From NCBI GenBank assembly GCA_013001905.1, contig JABDLC010000117.1, forward strand, positions 1 to 64,000: a DNA stretch of 64,000 nt. The letters run 5' to 3'. Within the stretch, counting starts at the first letter, position 1. Every line of letters starts with the position of its first letter. The DNA comes from Gammaproteobacteria bacterium (GTDB lineage Bacteria > Pseudomonadota > Gammaproteobacteria > Steroidobacterales > GCA-2729495). The position numbers and the translations under genes are program-made. Below the pieces are notes generated by a model, which saw only the letters and a program-made list of their open reading frames with translations, was not told the DNA's origin and did not search any database. Positions 50,948 to 60,772 of the stretch are shown piece after piece.

Positions 50948-52678
50948 GTGGCAAAAGAAAAAAATCCCGCGACAGAACCAACCGTCGCAAGCAATGAATT
51001 CGACACCCATACGAAACAGCAACAGGATCTCTCGGCCGGCATCGTTTCGCGCCGGAGCTTTCTCGCCGCAGGCGCCGGCATGGCGGCGGTGGGCTGCGAA
51101 AGTTTAGGTTCTGCGCAAACGCGAATCGCCGGTGCTGAAGCCGCCGCGAGCAAACGCCGCGCGACCGCTCCCAAGGCACCGTATGACACGCTTCGTGAGT
51201 ACGTCGCAGCACTCGAGGCTCACGACCTTGTTTTGCGATTCGACCGGGTCAATCAGGATGAGTACGAAGCCACGGCTATTGTTTATGCGCTCATCGATAA
51301 ATACGGATGGTATGAAGCACCCGCTGTGTTGATTGAGAACGTCAAACAAAATGGCCAATGGATCAAAGGCCCGATCATTATTAACCACATGGGGCACTGG
51401 GAGACGGAGTGCATCATGTTCGGTCTTGAGCCCGTGAAAGGCGACAGCCGCGCAAGTTATCGCAAGGCGCTGGACTACACCCGCGACATGCTGGTCGACG
51501 GCCAGATTCCGCTAATTCCGCCTGTAGAAGTCAGCAACGACCAGGCGCTGTGCAAACAGGTTATCGACACCGGTGATGATATAGACCTGACGCAATTCGC
51601 TTTTATTCAAAGCAACCCGGCCGACGGCGGACGGTACGTCAACACAGGTTCGGTGTTCACGACTGACCCCGAACTCGGCATTAATTACGGTACATATCGC
51701 TGTCAGATGCGCGGCCCGAAAATACTCGGCGTGAATCCCGAACCGAATCAGACCGGCTGGCGCATGCTGATGGCAGCTAAAGAACGAGGCGAGGAATACG
51801 CGCCTGTCTCGATCGCTGTCGGACAGGATCCGGCGGTCTGGACAACCAGCGGTTCGAAAATTGCACCACGCGGATTCGGCAAGAAGATCAACGCCGTGGA
51901 CGAACTGGCTGTCGCCGGCGGCCTGCGCGGCAAAGCGATAGAGATGGTGAAGTCCGAGACCAACGACATCATGGTGCCGGCTCACTGCGAGATGGTCATT
52001 GAAGGCCGGGTGCCGCTGAATGAGCCGGGGCTGCCGGAAGGGCCCTTCGGTGAAATGTACGGCTATCTTGGCCCGCAGAAACCCGAGAACTTCTGGATGG
52101 AAATCACTGCCATTACGTACCGGAAAGACCCCTGGGTGATGAATCAGTTTACCGGTGCGACCCGCGGCTACGTGACGGCCCCGATCAGCTCGATCTTCAA
52201 TGAATCATTTGCCAGGATGATTCCGGGTCTGATCGAAATCAATCAGGTCGTCGACACCACGGGCTGGGGCATTGCCCGCATCAAGAAAACCAAACCGGGC
52301 CAGGGGCTGAAGGTCGGCAAGCAGATCGCCAGCATCATTCCACTGTTTAAAGTCATGGTCGTCGTAGACGAGGACGTTGACCCGCTCAACTGGTACGAAG
52401 TGGGTCTGGCGATGGGCGCGCGGATGACGCCGGCATCGTCAACGACCGTGATTAAAGGTCGTGGCATGCCGCTTGATCCGAGCACGACAGACCGCGGCGC
52501 CAGCAGCAGCAAGCTGGTCATCGACGCGACCCGTCAGTGGCCGGAAGAAGGCGGACCTGAGGAATACCCTGAACTGAACCGCGCCCTGCTCGAAGAACAG
52601 GCTCCGGAATCCTTTGATCGGGTGGAAGACAAGTGGGGCGATGTGATTGCCACTTGGGGCAAGCGCGACTACGTCTAA
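50948..52678 (+). CDS. UbiD-family (de)carboxylase with Tat-like N-terminus
   Basis: A 576-aa protein. The catalytic domain is UbiD-like: NYGTYRCQMRGPKILGV (conserved Arg), AHCEMVIEGRVPLNEPGLPEGPFGEMYGYLG (acidic catalytic residues around prFMN) and MNQFTGATRGYVTAPISSIF. UbiD enzymes use prenylated FMN made by UbiX to (de)carboxylate unsaturated or aromatic acids. What is odd is the N-terminus: after a 33-residue polar lead comes SRRSFLAAGAGMAAVGCES, a twin-arginine-like signal ending in a Cys. I chose GTG 50948 because GAGGAG lies 7 nt upstream. The gene ends just before a strong terminator. Confidence 0.85.
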   Translation: MAKEKNPATEPTVASNEFDTHTKQQQDLSAGIVSRRSFLAAGAGMAAVGCESLGSAQTRIAGAEAAASKRRATAPKAPYDTLREYVAALEAHDLVLRFDRVNQDEYEATAIVYALIDKYGWYEAPAVLIENVKQNGQWIKGPIIINHMGHWETECIMFGLEPVKGDSRASYRKALDYTRDMLVDGQIPLIPPVEVSNDQALCKQVIDTGDDIDLTQFAFIQSNPADGGRYVNTGSVFTTDPELGINYGTYRCQMRGPKILGVNPEPNQTGWRMLMAAKERGEEYAPVSIAVGQDPAVWTTSGSKIAPRGFGKKINAVDELAVAGGLRGKAIEMVKSETNDIMVPAHCEMVIEGRVPLNEPGLPEGPFGEMYGYLGPQKPENFWMEITAITYRKDPWVMNQFTGATRGYVTAPISSIFNESFARMIPGLIEINQVVDTTGWGIARIKKTKPGQGLKVGKQIASIIPLFKVMVVVDEDVDPLNWYEVGLAMGARMTPASSTTVIKGRGMPLDPSTTDRGASSSKLVIDATRQWPEEGGPEEYPELNRALLEEQAPESFDRVEDKWGDVIATWGKRDYV

Positions 52679-52706
52679 GTAATCCACATTTTGCATCAAC
52701 GACTTA

Positions 52707-52736
52707 GGGCCCTGCGTTAACGCAGGGCCTTTTTTG
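52707..52736 (+). terminator. Strong rho-independent terminator
   Basis: The stem GGCCCTGCG/CGCAGGGCC (9 bp, loop TTAA) is followed by TTTTTT. It lies 30 nt after the UbiD-family stop and clearly ends that transcript. Confidence 0.95.
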
Positions 52737-52758
52737 TGCCACACAGATTTTATGTAAA

Positions 52759-52786
52759 AACCGGGGCGATCCTGTAACGCCCGGTT
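52759..52786. repeat. Inverted repeat upstream of the HAF-repeat gene
   Basis: AACCGGGGCG and CGCCCGGTT pair with one bulged G around a 9-nt loop. There is no U-tract, so it is more likely an operator or mRNA leader structure for the downstream gene than a terminator. Confidence 0.4.
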
Positions 52787-52900
52787 CTGATCTGCTAGTG
52801 TGATCGGGCGCCGCAAGGGGCAACTAATAACTAATCAGGCGGTATCTGCACCGCCATGCGGCCCTGGCATCAGGGCGCACCGGGGACACGAGGAAGTCAC

Positions 52901-54013
52901 GTGAAGAAAATTTTAGCCGCCGGCCTGCTGGTTGCCAGTCTGTCCGCTCATGCCGTCGATTACGAAGTTCAGTTACTGCAGTCACTGTCAGCGGGTGGTG
53001 ACAGCCTTGCGTATGGCCTTAACGACAACGGCACCGTGGTCGGGCAATCGTTCAACTCGACGACCGGTCAAAATGAAGCCGCGGTCTGGACCAATGGCGT
53101 CGTTGCCTCGCTTGGCGTCAAAGGGCTCGCGCGAGCAGTCAACAACAGTGGAACGGTCGTCGGCGAGACCGGTGATGCGTTTCTCGGCTTTCCGAATGGC
53201 TATGCCTTCTCCTGGAGCGGCAGCGGGCCCGTCACCGACCTCGGCACTATCAATGATGGTCTTTATTCAGGCGCCTACGACATTAATGATTCCGGCGTCA
53301 TTACCGGCTTCTCCTGCACCAACCCGACTGCGGCCTGTGTGTTTCAGTCGCACGGCTTCCGCTACGACAGCGGTTCCATGACGGATCTGGGCGCCGTCAG
53401 TGTTTACAGCGGCTACAGTCGCGGCCATGGCATTAATGACAGCGGCGAAATCGCCGGCCGCGGCTCGCTGGTGAACTTCATCGACAGCGATAAGCACATG
53501 GCTTACTGGGACTCGAGCAACAACCTGACCTCAGTCATTAATCCGAACGGCACATACAGCACGGCACAACAAATCAACAACAACGGCATCATTGTCGGTA
53601 ACGGCTTTAACGCGACCGGCGATATGCGCGGTCTGGTGTGGGATTCGAATTTGAATGTGACGCAATTGATGGGCACCTTCGGCGGCGCACAGAGCCGCGC
53701 CTGGTCGATCAACGACATCGGCACGATCGTCGGCTTTGCACGTGACAGCAGCGAGGCCAATCGTGCGATGGTGAGTTACGATGGCGGCGCCACGCTGGTC
53801 GACCTGAACTCGGTCGCGCTCGACCTGAGCGGCTGGCAGAGCCTTGACGTCGCGTATGACATCAATGAGAACGGACAGATTGTCGGCATCGGCACGCTGA
53901 CTGACGGTACGCAGGGCGCATTCCTGCTAACGGCCGTTCCGGTGCCTGCTGCAGTCTGGCTGTTTGTCTCGGCGTGTGCTGCGCTGTTCGGCTTCAGGCG
54001 GTCAGCGCGCTGA
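52901..54013 (+). CDS. HAF-repeat exported protein with PEP-CTERM-like sorting signal
   Basis: A 370-aa secreted protein with a short signal peptide (MKKILAAGLLVASLSAHA). Several HAF-type repeats follow, each like AYGLNDNGTVVGQS, ALGLK or AVNNSGTVVGE, SGAYDINDSGVITG, GHGINDSGEIAG and AQQINNNGIIVG, consistent with a beta-propeller-like surface protein. The C-terminus VPVPAAVWLFVSACAALFGFRRSAR is the VPxPAAVWLF variety of PEP-CTERM signal: motif, membrane helix, Arg-rich end. It is a probable exosortase substrate. GTG 52901 has AGGA 6 nt upstream. The last 20 nt overlap the convergent trpA. Confidence 0.88.
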   Translation: MKKILAAGLLVASLSAHAVDYEVQLLQSLSAGGDSLAYGLNDNGTVVGQSFNSTTGQNEAAVWTNGVVASLGVKGLARAVNNSGTVVGETGDAFLGFPNGYAFSWSGSGPVTDLGTINDGLYSGAYDINDSGVITGFSCTNPTAACVFQSHGFRYDSGSMTDLGAVSVYSGYSRGHGINDSGEIAGRGSLVNFIDSDKHMAYWDSSNNLTSVINPNGTYSTAQQINNNGIIVGNGFNATGDMRGLVWDSNLNVTQLMGTFGGAQSRAWSINDIGTIVGFARDSSEANRAMVSYDGGATLVDLNSVALDLSGWQSLDVAYDINENGQIVGIGTLTDGTQGAFLLTAVPVPAAVWLFVSACAALFGFRRSAR

Positions 54014-54767
54014 GAAATTCGGCCGGATCCTCGCCGGTCTCAAGCTTCTCAACCAGTGCAGATCCGACAATCACGCCGGCGGCGTGCTTGCCGAGTAGCT
54101 TCACCTGATCCGTATGACGCACGCCGAAACCGGCGCAGACGGGCAGGTCTGTGTGTGAATTGACGGCATCCAGATAGCTCGTAACTTCCGGTGGCAACTC
54201 AACATCACCACCGGTGGTGCCGGTGATCGTCACTGCATATACAAAACCCTGGCTGCCTTTACACAGCAGTTCCAGCCGGTCATCCGGTGTCGCCGGCGAC
54301 ACCAGCTGCACCAGCGCCAGACCCTCCGCGTCGAGCGCAGCGCGAAACTCCGCACTTTCCTCCCACGGCAGATCGGGAACAATAAAACCGCACACACCCG
54401 CCGCCGCGCTGTCCGCCACGAGCTTCTCGAACCCGTAGGTGAGCAGCGGATTCAGATAGCTCATCAGTACGACCGGCGCACCGATATCGCCAGCGGCGCG
54501 TAATTCGCTGAGTATCCAGCGCAGACTGACACCGGCCGCTATCGCTGCATGACTCGACCGCTGAATCGTAACGCCGTCAGCCATCGGGTCCGAAAAAGGT
54601 ACGCCCACTTCGATCACGTCACCGGCGATCGCAATTTGTTTCAGCGTGGCGATGAATGCATCTTTGTCCGGATAGCCGGCCGTGATGAACGGCACCAGCG
54701 CCGGGCGGCCGCTATCGACAGCTTCCTGCAATGCGAGAGAGATCTGATCGCGCGGTAACGTGCTCAT
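53994..54767 (-). CDS. trpA: Tryptophan synthase alpha subunit
   Basis: A 257-aa subunit cleaving indole-3-glycerol phosphate to indole and glyceraldehyde-3-phosphate. VPFITAGYPDKDAF, IEVGVPFSDPMADGVTIQ and CAGFGVRHTDQV are the family blocks, with the catalytic Glu and Asp inside the first two. Start overlaps trpB stop as ATGA. It is the last gene of the operon. Confidence 0.97.
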   Translation of the reverse strand: MSTLPRDQISLALQEAVDSGRPALVPFITAGYPDKDAFIATLKQIAIAGDVIEVGVPFSDPMADGVTIQRSSHAAIAAGVSLRWILSELRAAGDIGAPVVLMSYLNPLLTYGFEKLVADSAAAGVCGFIVPDLPWEESAEFRAALDAEGLALVQLVSPATPDDRLELLCKGSQGFVYAVTITGTTGGDVELPPEVTSYLDAVNSHTDLPVCAGFGVRHTDQVKLLGKHAAGVIVGSALVEKLETGEDPAEFLSALTA

Positions 54768-56017
54768 GAACGCCCTGCCCCGCGATTCGGAATGTGTTGT
54801 GACAGCGTCGGCATATCTTTGTCACCACGACCGGACAACCCGATAAGTATGCGTTTGCCGGGATTCTCCTGCGCCCACTTGCGCGCACCGGCAAAGGCGT
54901 GCGCAGTTTCCAGCGCGGGCAGAATTCCTTCCGCCGCACAGCACTCCTGCAACGACTCCAGTGCTTCCGTATCGGTCGCGGATTTGTAGCTGACCCGACC
55001 GATCGTTTTCAGCAGTGAATGCTCCGGCCCGACACCGGGATAGTCGAGCCCGGCAGACACCGAATGGGTTTCCTGGATCTGCCCGTCGTCGTCATACAGC
55101 AACACCGAATAACTACCGTGCAGCACGCCGGGTTTACCGGTAGCCAGTGTGGCTGAGTTCTCACCAAGATCGGCACTTCGTCCGCCGGCTTCCACGCCGA
55201 GTAACTCTATGGACTCATCACCCAGCAACGGGTGAAACAAGCCAATCGCATTGGAACCGCCACCGACACAGGCGACGGCTACGTCAGGCAACTCACCGGT
55301 TTGCTGCAGCATCTGCGCACGCGCTTCGGTACCGATGACCGACTGCAGGCGCTGCACGAGATACGGATACGGGTGCGGGCCCACTGCGGACCCGAGCAGG
55401 TAGTAACTGCGATGCGGGTCGGCAACCCAGTTGCGGAAGGCCTCGTCAATCGCAGCCCGCAAGGTCTGGTCACCGCTCTCCACCGCAACCACTTCGGCAC
55501 CGAGCTGGTACATGCGATCAACGTTCGGTGCCTGTCGCTGTATATCAATCGCGCCCATGTACACGGTACAGGGCATACCGACCCGGGCACATGCGGCTGC
55601 CGTCGCCACCCCGTGCTGACCGGCGCCGGTTTCGGCGATGACGCGCTCCGCGCCCATTTCCTTTGCCAGCATTGCCTGGCCCAGCGCATTGTTTATTTTG
55701 TGCGCGCCGGTATGCGCGAGATCCTCGCGCTTCAGATACACCTCTGCACCCCAGCGTCGCCCAAGCTCCGGCGCCGGCGTCAGCGGGGTCGGCCGGCCGA
55801 CCCAGGTGCGCAGCTGCGTGTCCAGACGCGCCATGAACTCATCGTCGCCCAGATAACGCTCGATCTCTCCGGCCAGGCGCCTGAGCGCAGGCACGAGTGT
55901 TTCCGGTGCATAACAGCCGCCGAAAGGTCCGTAGCGCCCCTGTTGATCGGGAAGTTGGTTGTTGACGAGCAGCTTCAGGAGTTCCTGACCCTGCTGCGGT
56001 GATATTTCAGCCTGCAT
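54764..56017 (-). CDS. trpB: Tryptophan synthase beta subunit
   Basis: A 417-aa PLP enzyme condensing indole with serine. KREDLAHTGAHKINNALGQ carries the PLP lysine, AETGAGQHGVA the catalytic site, and CVGGGSNAIGLF the phosphate-binding loop. Overlaps trpF by 11 nt and trpA by 4 nt. Confidence 0.98.
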   Translation of the reverse strand: MQAEISPQQGQELLKLLVNNQLPDQQGRYGPFGGCYAPETLVPALRRLAGEIERYLGDDEFMARLDTQLRTWVGRPTPLTPAPELGRRWGAEVYLKREDLAHTGAHKINNALGQAMLAKEMGAERVIAETGAGQHGVATAAACARVGMPCTVYMGAIDIQRQAPNVDRMYQLGAEVVAVESGDQTLRAAIDEAFRNWVADPHRSYYLLGSAVGPHPYPYLVQRLQSVIGTEARAQMLQQTGELPDVAVACVGGGSNAIGLFHPLLGDESIELLGVEAGGRSADLGENSATLATGKPGVLHGSYSVLLYDDDGQIQETHSVSAGLDYPGVGPEHSLLKTIGRVSYKSATDTEALESLQECCAAEGILPALETAHAFAGARKWAQENPGKRILIGLSGRGDKDMPTLSQHIPNRGAGRS

Positions 56018-56618
56018 GGCTTTTCTCTGCTTCTTTGGCCGCCTTTATGAAGGCGGAAATTCTACCCGTATCTTTGACGCCCGGGGCGGTCTCAACGCCA
56101 CTGCTCACGTCTACGGCCCAGGGTCGAACCTGAATGATGGCCTCACGCACGTTGCCCGGATTCAGCCCCCCAGCCAGCACCACGCAGGTTTTGCGGGCTA
56201 CCTGAGCCGCCCGCTCAAAATCGGGCCGTTGGCCGACACCGCTGCGCGCTCCCTCAAAAACCACATACTCCGGCCAGTCGATATCGGCCTGCTCGTAGTC
56301 GGTTGCGCCATCATCGCGATAAACCGGAAGGCAGCCGATCGACTCCGGAATGTCGAGCGCCGCAAAATCTTCCGAGTCGGTTTGCAGCCAGTCAGGTTTG
56401 AACACGTCTCTGACCGCATTCCATTCTTCAGGATCAGGGTGGAGCATTACCGCAACCTTCACAACATGTTGCGGTACATATTCTGCAAGCTCGGCGGCCT
56501 GCTCCGGTGTAACCCGACGGGGCGATTCGGCGAACACGAAGCCCACCGCATCCGCGCCGGCATCAACAGCGGCGCGCACCGCGGCGGGTGTCGTTAAACC
56601 ACAAATCTTCACGTGCAT
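56007..56618 (-). CDS. trpF: Phosphoribosylanthranilate isomerase
   Basis: A 203-aa TIM-barrel enzyme. VKICGLTTPAAVRAAVDAGADAVGFVFAESPRRV is the diagnostic N-terminus, and VDVSSGVETAPGVKD the C-terminal block. It is separate from trpC, unlike the E. coli fusion. Overlaps trpC by 10 nt. Confidence 0.97.
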   Translation of the reverse strand: MHVKICGLTTPAAVRAAVDAGADAVGFVFAESPRRVTPEQAAELAEYVPQHVVKVAVMLHPDPEEWNAVRDVFKPDWLQTDSEDFAALDIPESIGCLPVYRDDGATDYEQADIDWPEYVVFEGARSGVGQRPDFERAAQVARKTCVVLAGGLNPGNVREAIIQVRPWAVDVSSGVETAPGVKDTGRISAFIKAAKEAEKSHAG

Positions 56619-57487
56619 GACGCCGCACCTCCGCTCTTGCGTATCGCGGCAATCGCAGACGCCGGCTCACCACTGCGCATTAACGCCGTCCCAACCAGCG
56701 CAATCCGGTAACCCAGTGCTGCCAGCTCAGCAGCCTGTGCCGGTTCTGTGAGGCCGCTTTCCGCAACCAGCGGAATGTCGGCCGGCAACAGGGGCGCCAT
56801 GCGGGTGAAGTGACTGAAGTCCACCTGCAGCGTGCGCAGATCCCTGCAGTTGACGCCCAGCAGATAGCGGCAGCGACCGTCGGTCACCGCATCACCCGCG
56901 CGTGCCAGCACGGGAAGACACCGTTCCAGATCCGCTTCGTCAAACACCTCAACCAATGCAAACATGTCGAGCTCCAGCGTGGCCGCAAGCATCGCTTCCA
57001 GCTGATCAGCATCAAGCATCGCGGCGATCAGCAATACGCCGGACGCTCCGGCCAGTCTCGCTTCGCGCACCTGATACCGCGACACCAGAAAATCTTTGCG
57101 CATCACCGGCGTCGCGCCGGCCACAGCCACCACGGCCTGCAAATCGTCCAGACTGCCGGCGAAACGTTCGGGCTCCGTCAGCACCGACAAAGCCGCCGCA
57201 CCGCCCTCGATATAAGCTGACGCCTGTTCGGCCGGCGAATCCAGTCCGTCGTCGAGCTTGCCCTCTGCCGGCGACAGTTTTTTCAGTTCCGCAATGACGC
57301 CAAAGCCGACATCCACATGCAGCGGACGCGCAGCGTCGACGCACAGCAATTGTGTACGCAGCTGGGCATCACTCAAACGCGCGCGCGCTGCCGCATCCCG
57401 CTCGCGGCTCGCTGCTGCCATACCCAGCAGGAAATCACTGTCCGCTGCCGTACCCACGGGACTAGCCGAGCGACTCACTGAATGCAC
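56609..57487 (-). CDS. trpC: Indole-3-glycerol-phosphate synthase
   Basis: A 292-aa TIM-barrel enzyme. FGVIAELKKLSPAEG (substrate-binding Lys), VMRKDFLVSRYQV and LLGVNCRDLRTLQVD are the family blocks; Cys replaces the usual Asn in GVNNRDL. The proposed ATG overlaps the trpD stop by 26 nt; a GTG seven or more codons later could be the true start. Translation probably depends on coupling to trpD. Confidence 0.95.
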   Translation of the reverse strand: MHSVSRSASPVGTAADSDFLLGMAAASRERDAAARARLSDAQLRTQLLCVDAARPLHVDVGFGVIAELKKLSPAEGKLDDGLDSPAEQASAYIEGGAAALSVLTEPERFAGSLDDLQAVVAVAGATPVMRKDFLVSRYQVREARLAGASGVLLIAAMLDADQLEAMLAATLELDMFALVEVFDEADLERCLPVLARAGDAVTDGRCRYLLGVNCRDLRTLQVDFSHFTRMAPLLPADIPLVAESGLTEPAQAAELAALGYRIALVGTALMRSGEPASAIAAIRKSGGAASCT

Positions 57488-58492
57488 GCAACTGATTCAG
57501 CAGCTTTTCAGTATGGCCGTCTTTGATCGCCGCATGCGCCGCCGCAATACCGTCCGCAAGATTCTTCTCGCGGCCTGTCGCTTCGAGCAACAAACCGGTA
57601 TTCAGTGCGAGCGCATCCTGATGTGGTCCGCGATCCCGCCCGAGCAAAACTTTCTCAAGCTCGGCTGCGTTATGTGCGGCATCTCCGCCGGCAAGATCTT
57701 CCGCGGAACATCGTGATACACCCGCGTCACGCGGATCACGGACTTCACGATGCACCCGGCCCTTCTGCACGTCGAACAGCTCGAATTTGCCGACCGGGGT
57801 TGCCTCATCCCAGCCCGGCTCGCCGTGCACGACAAATACCCGCTTGATATGCGCCATGCCGGCGAGACTTTCCGCCATGAGCTGCGCCATCTTCGGGCTG
57901 TAAGCACCAATCACACCGTACGGCGGCGCCGCCGGATTGGTGAGCGGCCCGAGTATGTTGAACACGGTACGCACACCCATGGCCGCGCGTACCGGCGCAA
58001 TGTGTTTCATCGCCGGGTGAAACACCTGCGCGAAGAGAAACGTGAAATTCGTGTGGGTCAGACAGTCCGCGGCTATCTGCGGATCGCCGGGCAGCGTGAT
58101 GCCCAGTGCTTCCAGCACATCGGCACTGCCTGATTTGCTCGATACGGAACGGTTACCGTGCTTAATCATCGGTATGCCGCATGCGGCGGCCAGCAACGCC
58201 GTTCCCGTCGAGATGTTCAGACTGCCGGACGCATCGCCCCCGGTGCCCACACTGTCGGCGGCATCATCACCGGTTCGCCCCGGAAACGGCCGGGCCAGTT
58301 CACGCATGGCGTTAGCGAAACCGCGAATTTCGTCCGCGGTTTCCCCGTTGGCACGCAGCGCCGCAAGCAATGCGCCCGCACGTGCCGGCTCCAGTTCTCC
58401 CGTCGCCAGTATGCGCATGGTGTCGCCGGCCTGCGCCTCTGACAGGTGCTTGCCGTCCAGCAGCTGCTCCAGCAAAGCCCTCGAATCATTGG

Positions 58493-58496
<4 letters not shown>
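57462..58496 (-). CDS. trpD: Anthranilate phosphoribosyltransferase
   Basis: A 344-aa enzyme joining anthranilate to [56 protein letters not shown] contains the PRPP-binding glycine loop and the metal/substrate blocks. It is not fused to trpG, unlike E. coli. ATGA overlap with trpG. Confidence 0.97.
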
Positions 58497-59097
<601 letters not shown>

Positions 59098-59101
<4 letters not shown>

Positions 59102-60486
59102 AATCCTTCCTCTGCCATCGCCAGCGCCCGGCGCAAGATTTCACTCTTGGCCAGCACCTCGTTGTATTCGTATTCGGGCGAACTGTCCGCAACGATGCCG
59201 GCGCCGGCCTGATAACTGTAGTTATCGCCCTGAAACACCAGCGTGCGGATAGTGATCGCCTGATCCATGTCGCCGTTGGCGCCAAAATAGCCCACAGTGC
59301 CCGCGTAGAGCCCGCGACGCTGCGGCTCAAGTTCATCAATAATTTGCATGGCACGCACTTTCGGTGCCCCCACCAGCGTGCCGGCCGGGAACGCTGCTGC
59401 GAATAATTCGTACGCGTCGCTGTCATCGCGTAACTCACCCTGCACACCGCTGACGATGTGCATGACATGACTGTAGCGTTCAACCGACTGGTAGGGCCCG
59501 ACGTGCACGCTGCCGCCCTTGGCCACCCGGCCGAGATCATTGCGCGCCAGATCGACCAGCATGACGTGTTCGGCCAGTTCTTTCTCGTCGGCCAGCAGTG
59601 AGGCTTCGTTAGCGCGATCCTCTTCTGCATCCTTGCCACGTGGCCGGGTGCCGGCAATAGGGCGCAGCGAAGCGGTCGAGCCGTGCAGACGGACCAGCGC
59701 TTCCGGCGACGACCCCACGACCTGAGTGTCACCGAGATCAACGAAAAACATATACGGGGACGGATTCAACAGCCGCAATGCGCGATAGCACTCAAAGGGC
59801 TGCAGTGTATGTTTGCCCGCAAAGCGCACCGACAGCACCAGTTGATAGACATCGCCGCTGGCGATGTATTGTTTCGCCCGCTGGACACGTGCCTTAAATT
59901 CTTCACCACTGAGGCTTTGCGTGGCGCTTTCGTAACTCCCGCCCTGCGCAGCGGGACGCGGGCCGGCCAGCAGCTCCCGCACCTGCGCGCGCAACGCCTG
60001 CCGCTCCGGCTCACTCCCGGAATGCAGTAACGCAATACGCCGGCTCAGATGATCGAACACCAGCATGGATTCGACGCCCAGATAGGCAGCCTCCGGCGGC
60101 ACCGGCCCGGCATAGTCGGCCGGTGGATGTTCCAGACGCTCGAAATAGCGCACCGTGTCGTAACCGGCGACGCCCACCAGGCCGCCGGTTAAGGGCAGCC
60201 CCTCGACCTCCGGCAGCAACCTTGGTGCGAGCTGTTGCGCATCACGCAACGCCGCCAGCAGTTCATGCTGATCTGCAGGCCGCGGCAATTGTTTGTCGGC
60301 ATAGCGCATGCCCTGCTCATCCAGCCGGAACTCGAGCGCGTCACCGAAACCCAGGAACGAATAGCGGGCCAGGTGCGTGCCCTTCTCCACACTTTCAAGC
60401 AGAAAGCGCGGCTGCAGAGGGCCGAGCTTGAGATACGTGGAAACCGGCGTATCCAGATCGGCAGCGATGTCAAAAGGCGATTGCAT
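59098..60486 (-). CDS. trpE: Anthranilate synthase component I
   Basis: A 462-aa chorismate-utilising enzyme, first of the pathway. The tryptophan feedback site LLES ([11 protein letters not shown]) is near the N-terminus. The C-terminal chorismate-binding half has [32 protein letters not shown] and [22 protein letters not shown]. It is slightly shorter than typical TrpE. It is preceded by an attenuator with a Trp-rich leader peptide. Confidence 0.97.
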
Positions 60487-60515
60487 GATTAATAAATTTT
60501 TCCGGAACCTGTAAC

Positions 60516-60550
60516 AAAAAACCCATCACCGTAGCTACGGAGATGGGTTT
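60516..60550 (-). terminator. trp attenuator terminator (regions 3:4)
   Basis: Read on the minus strand, AACCCATC-t-CCGTAG pairs with CTACGG-t-GATGGGTT, followed by six T. It lies 30 nt upstream of trpE and would stop transcription before the operon. Region 3 can instead pair with CTACGGAGA-GGGT (60583-60595), which forms the antiterminator. Confidence 0.93.
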
Positions 60551-60572
60551 TCAGGTCAGCGACGCGCAGGAA

Positions 60573-60641
60573 CTAGCCGGACACCCTCTCCGTAGAAGAT
60601 TGCCCCCACCACCAGTTCTGATTGCCGATCGCGATAGTCAT
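60573..60641 (-). CDS. trpL: trp operon leader peptide with three tandem Trp codons
   Basis: Missing from the ORF track because it is only 22 codons: MTIAIGNQNWWWGQSSTERVSG. TGG TGG TGG sits at residues 10-12. An in-frame TAA four codons upstream bars any longer start. The last third of the peptide's coding region overlaps the antiterminator strand, as required for ribosome stalling at Trp codons to free that strand. No Shine-Dalgarno is visible, and the -10 box predicts transcription starting within a few nucleotides of the ATG, so the leader mRNA is probably leaderless. Confidence 0.93.
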   Translation of the reverse strand: MTIAIGNQNWWWGQSSTERVSG

Positions 60642-60649
60642 GGCGATGG

Positions 60650-60678
60650 ATTATTGACTTGCGGGTGCCGTCGGTCAA
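60650..60678 (-). promoter_or_regulatory. Sigma-70 promoter of the trp operon
   Basis: On the minus strand, TTGACC (60673-60678) and AATAAT (60650-60655) are separated by exactly 17 bp; each matches consensus at 5 of 6 positions. The -10 ends 8 nt before the trpL ATG. I see no convincing TrpR operator overlapping it. Confidence 0.8.
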
Positions 60679-60690
60679 GTGCACCGCTCA

Positions 60691-60766
60691 CAAGGCCTGC
60701 GGCCGGGCATGTCGTCGCAGCGACTTGGGGTTCGGAGCAAGAGGACATGCCCGGCCGCAGGCCTTG
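60691..60766. repeat. Perfect 23-bp inverted repeat with 30-nt spacer
   Basis: Arm 60691-60713 (CAAGGCCTGCGGCCGGGC...) is exactly complementary to 60744-60766. It starts 6 bp past the stop of the SLC13 gene and ends 12 bp upstream of the trp -35 box, filling the intergenic space. There is no U-tract on either side, so it is not a standard terminator. It may be a repetitive palindromic element, an mRNA 3' stabiliser or a transcription insulator. Confidence 0.9.
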
Positions 60767-60772
60767 ACACGG

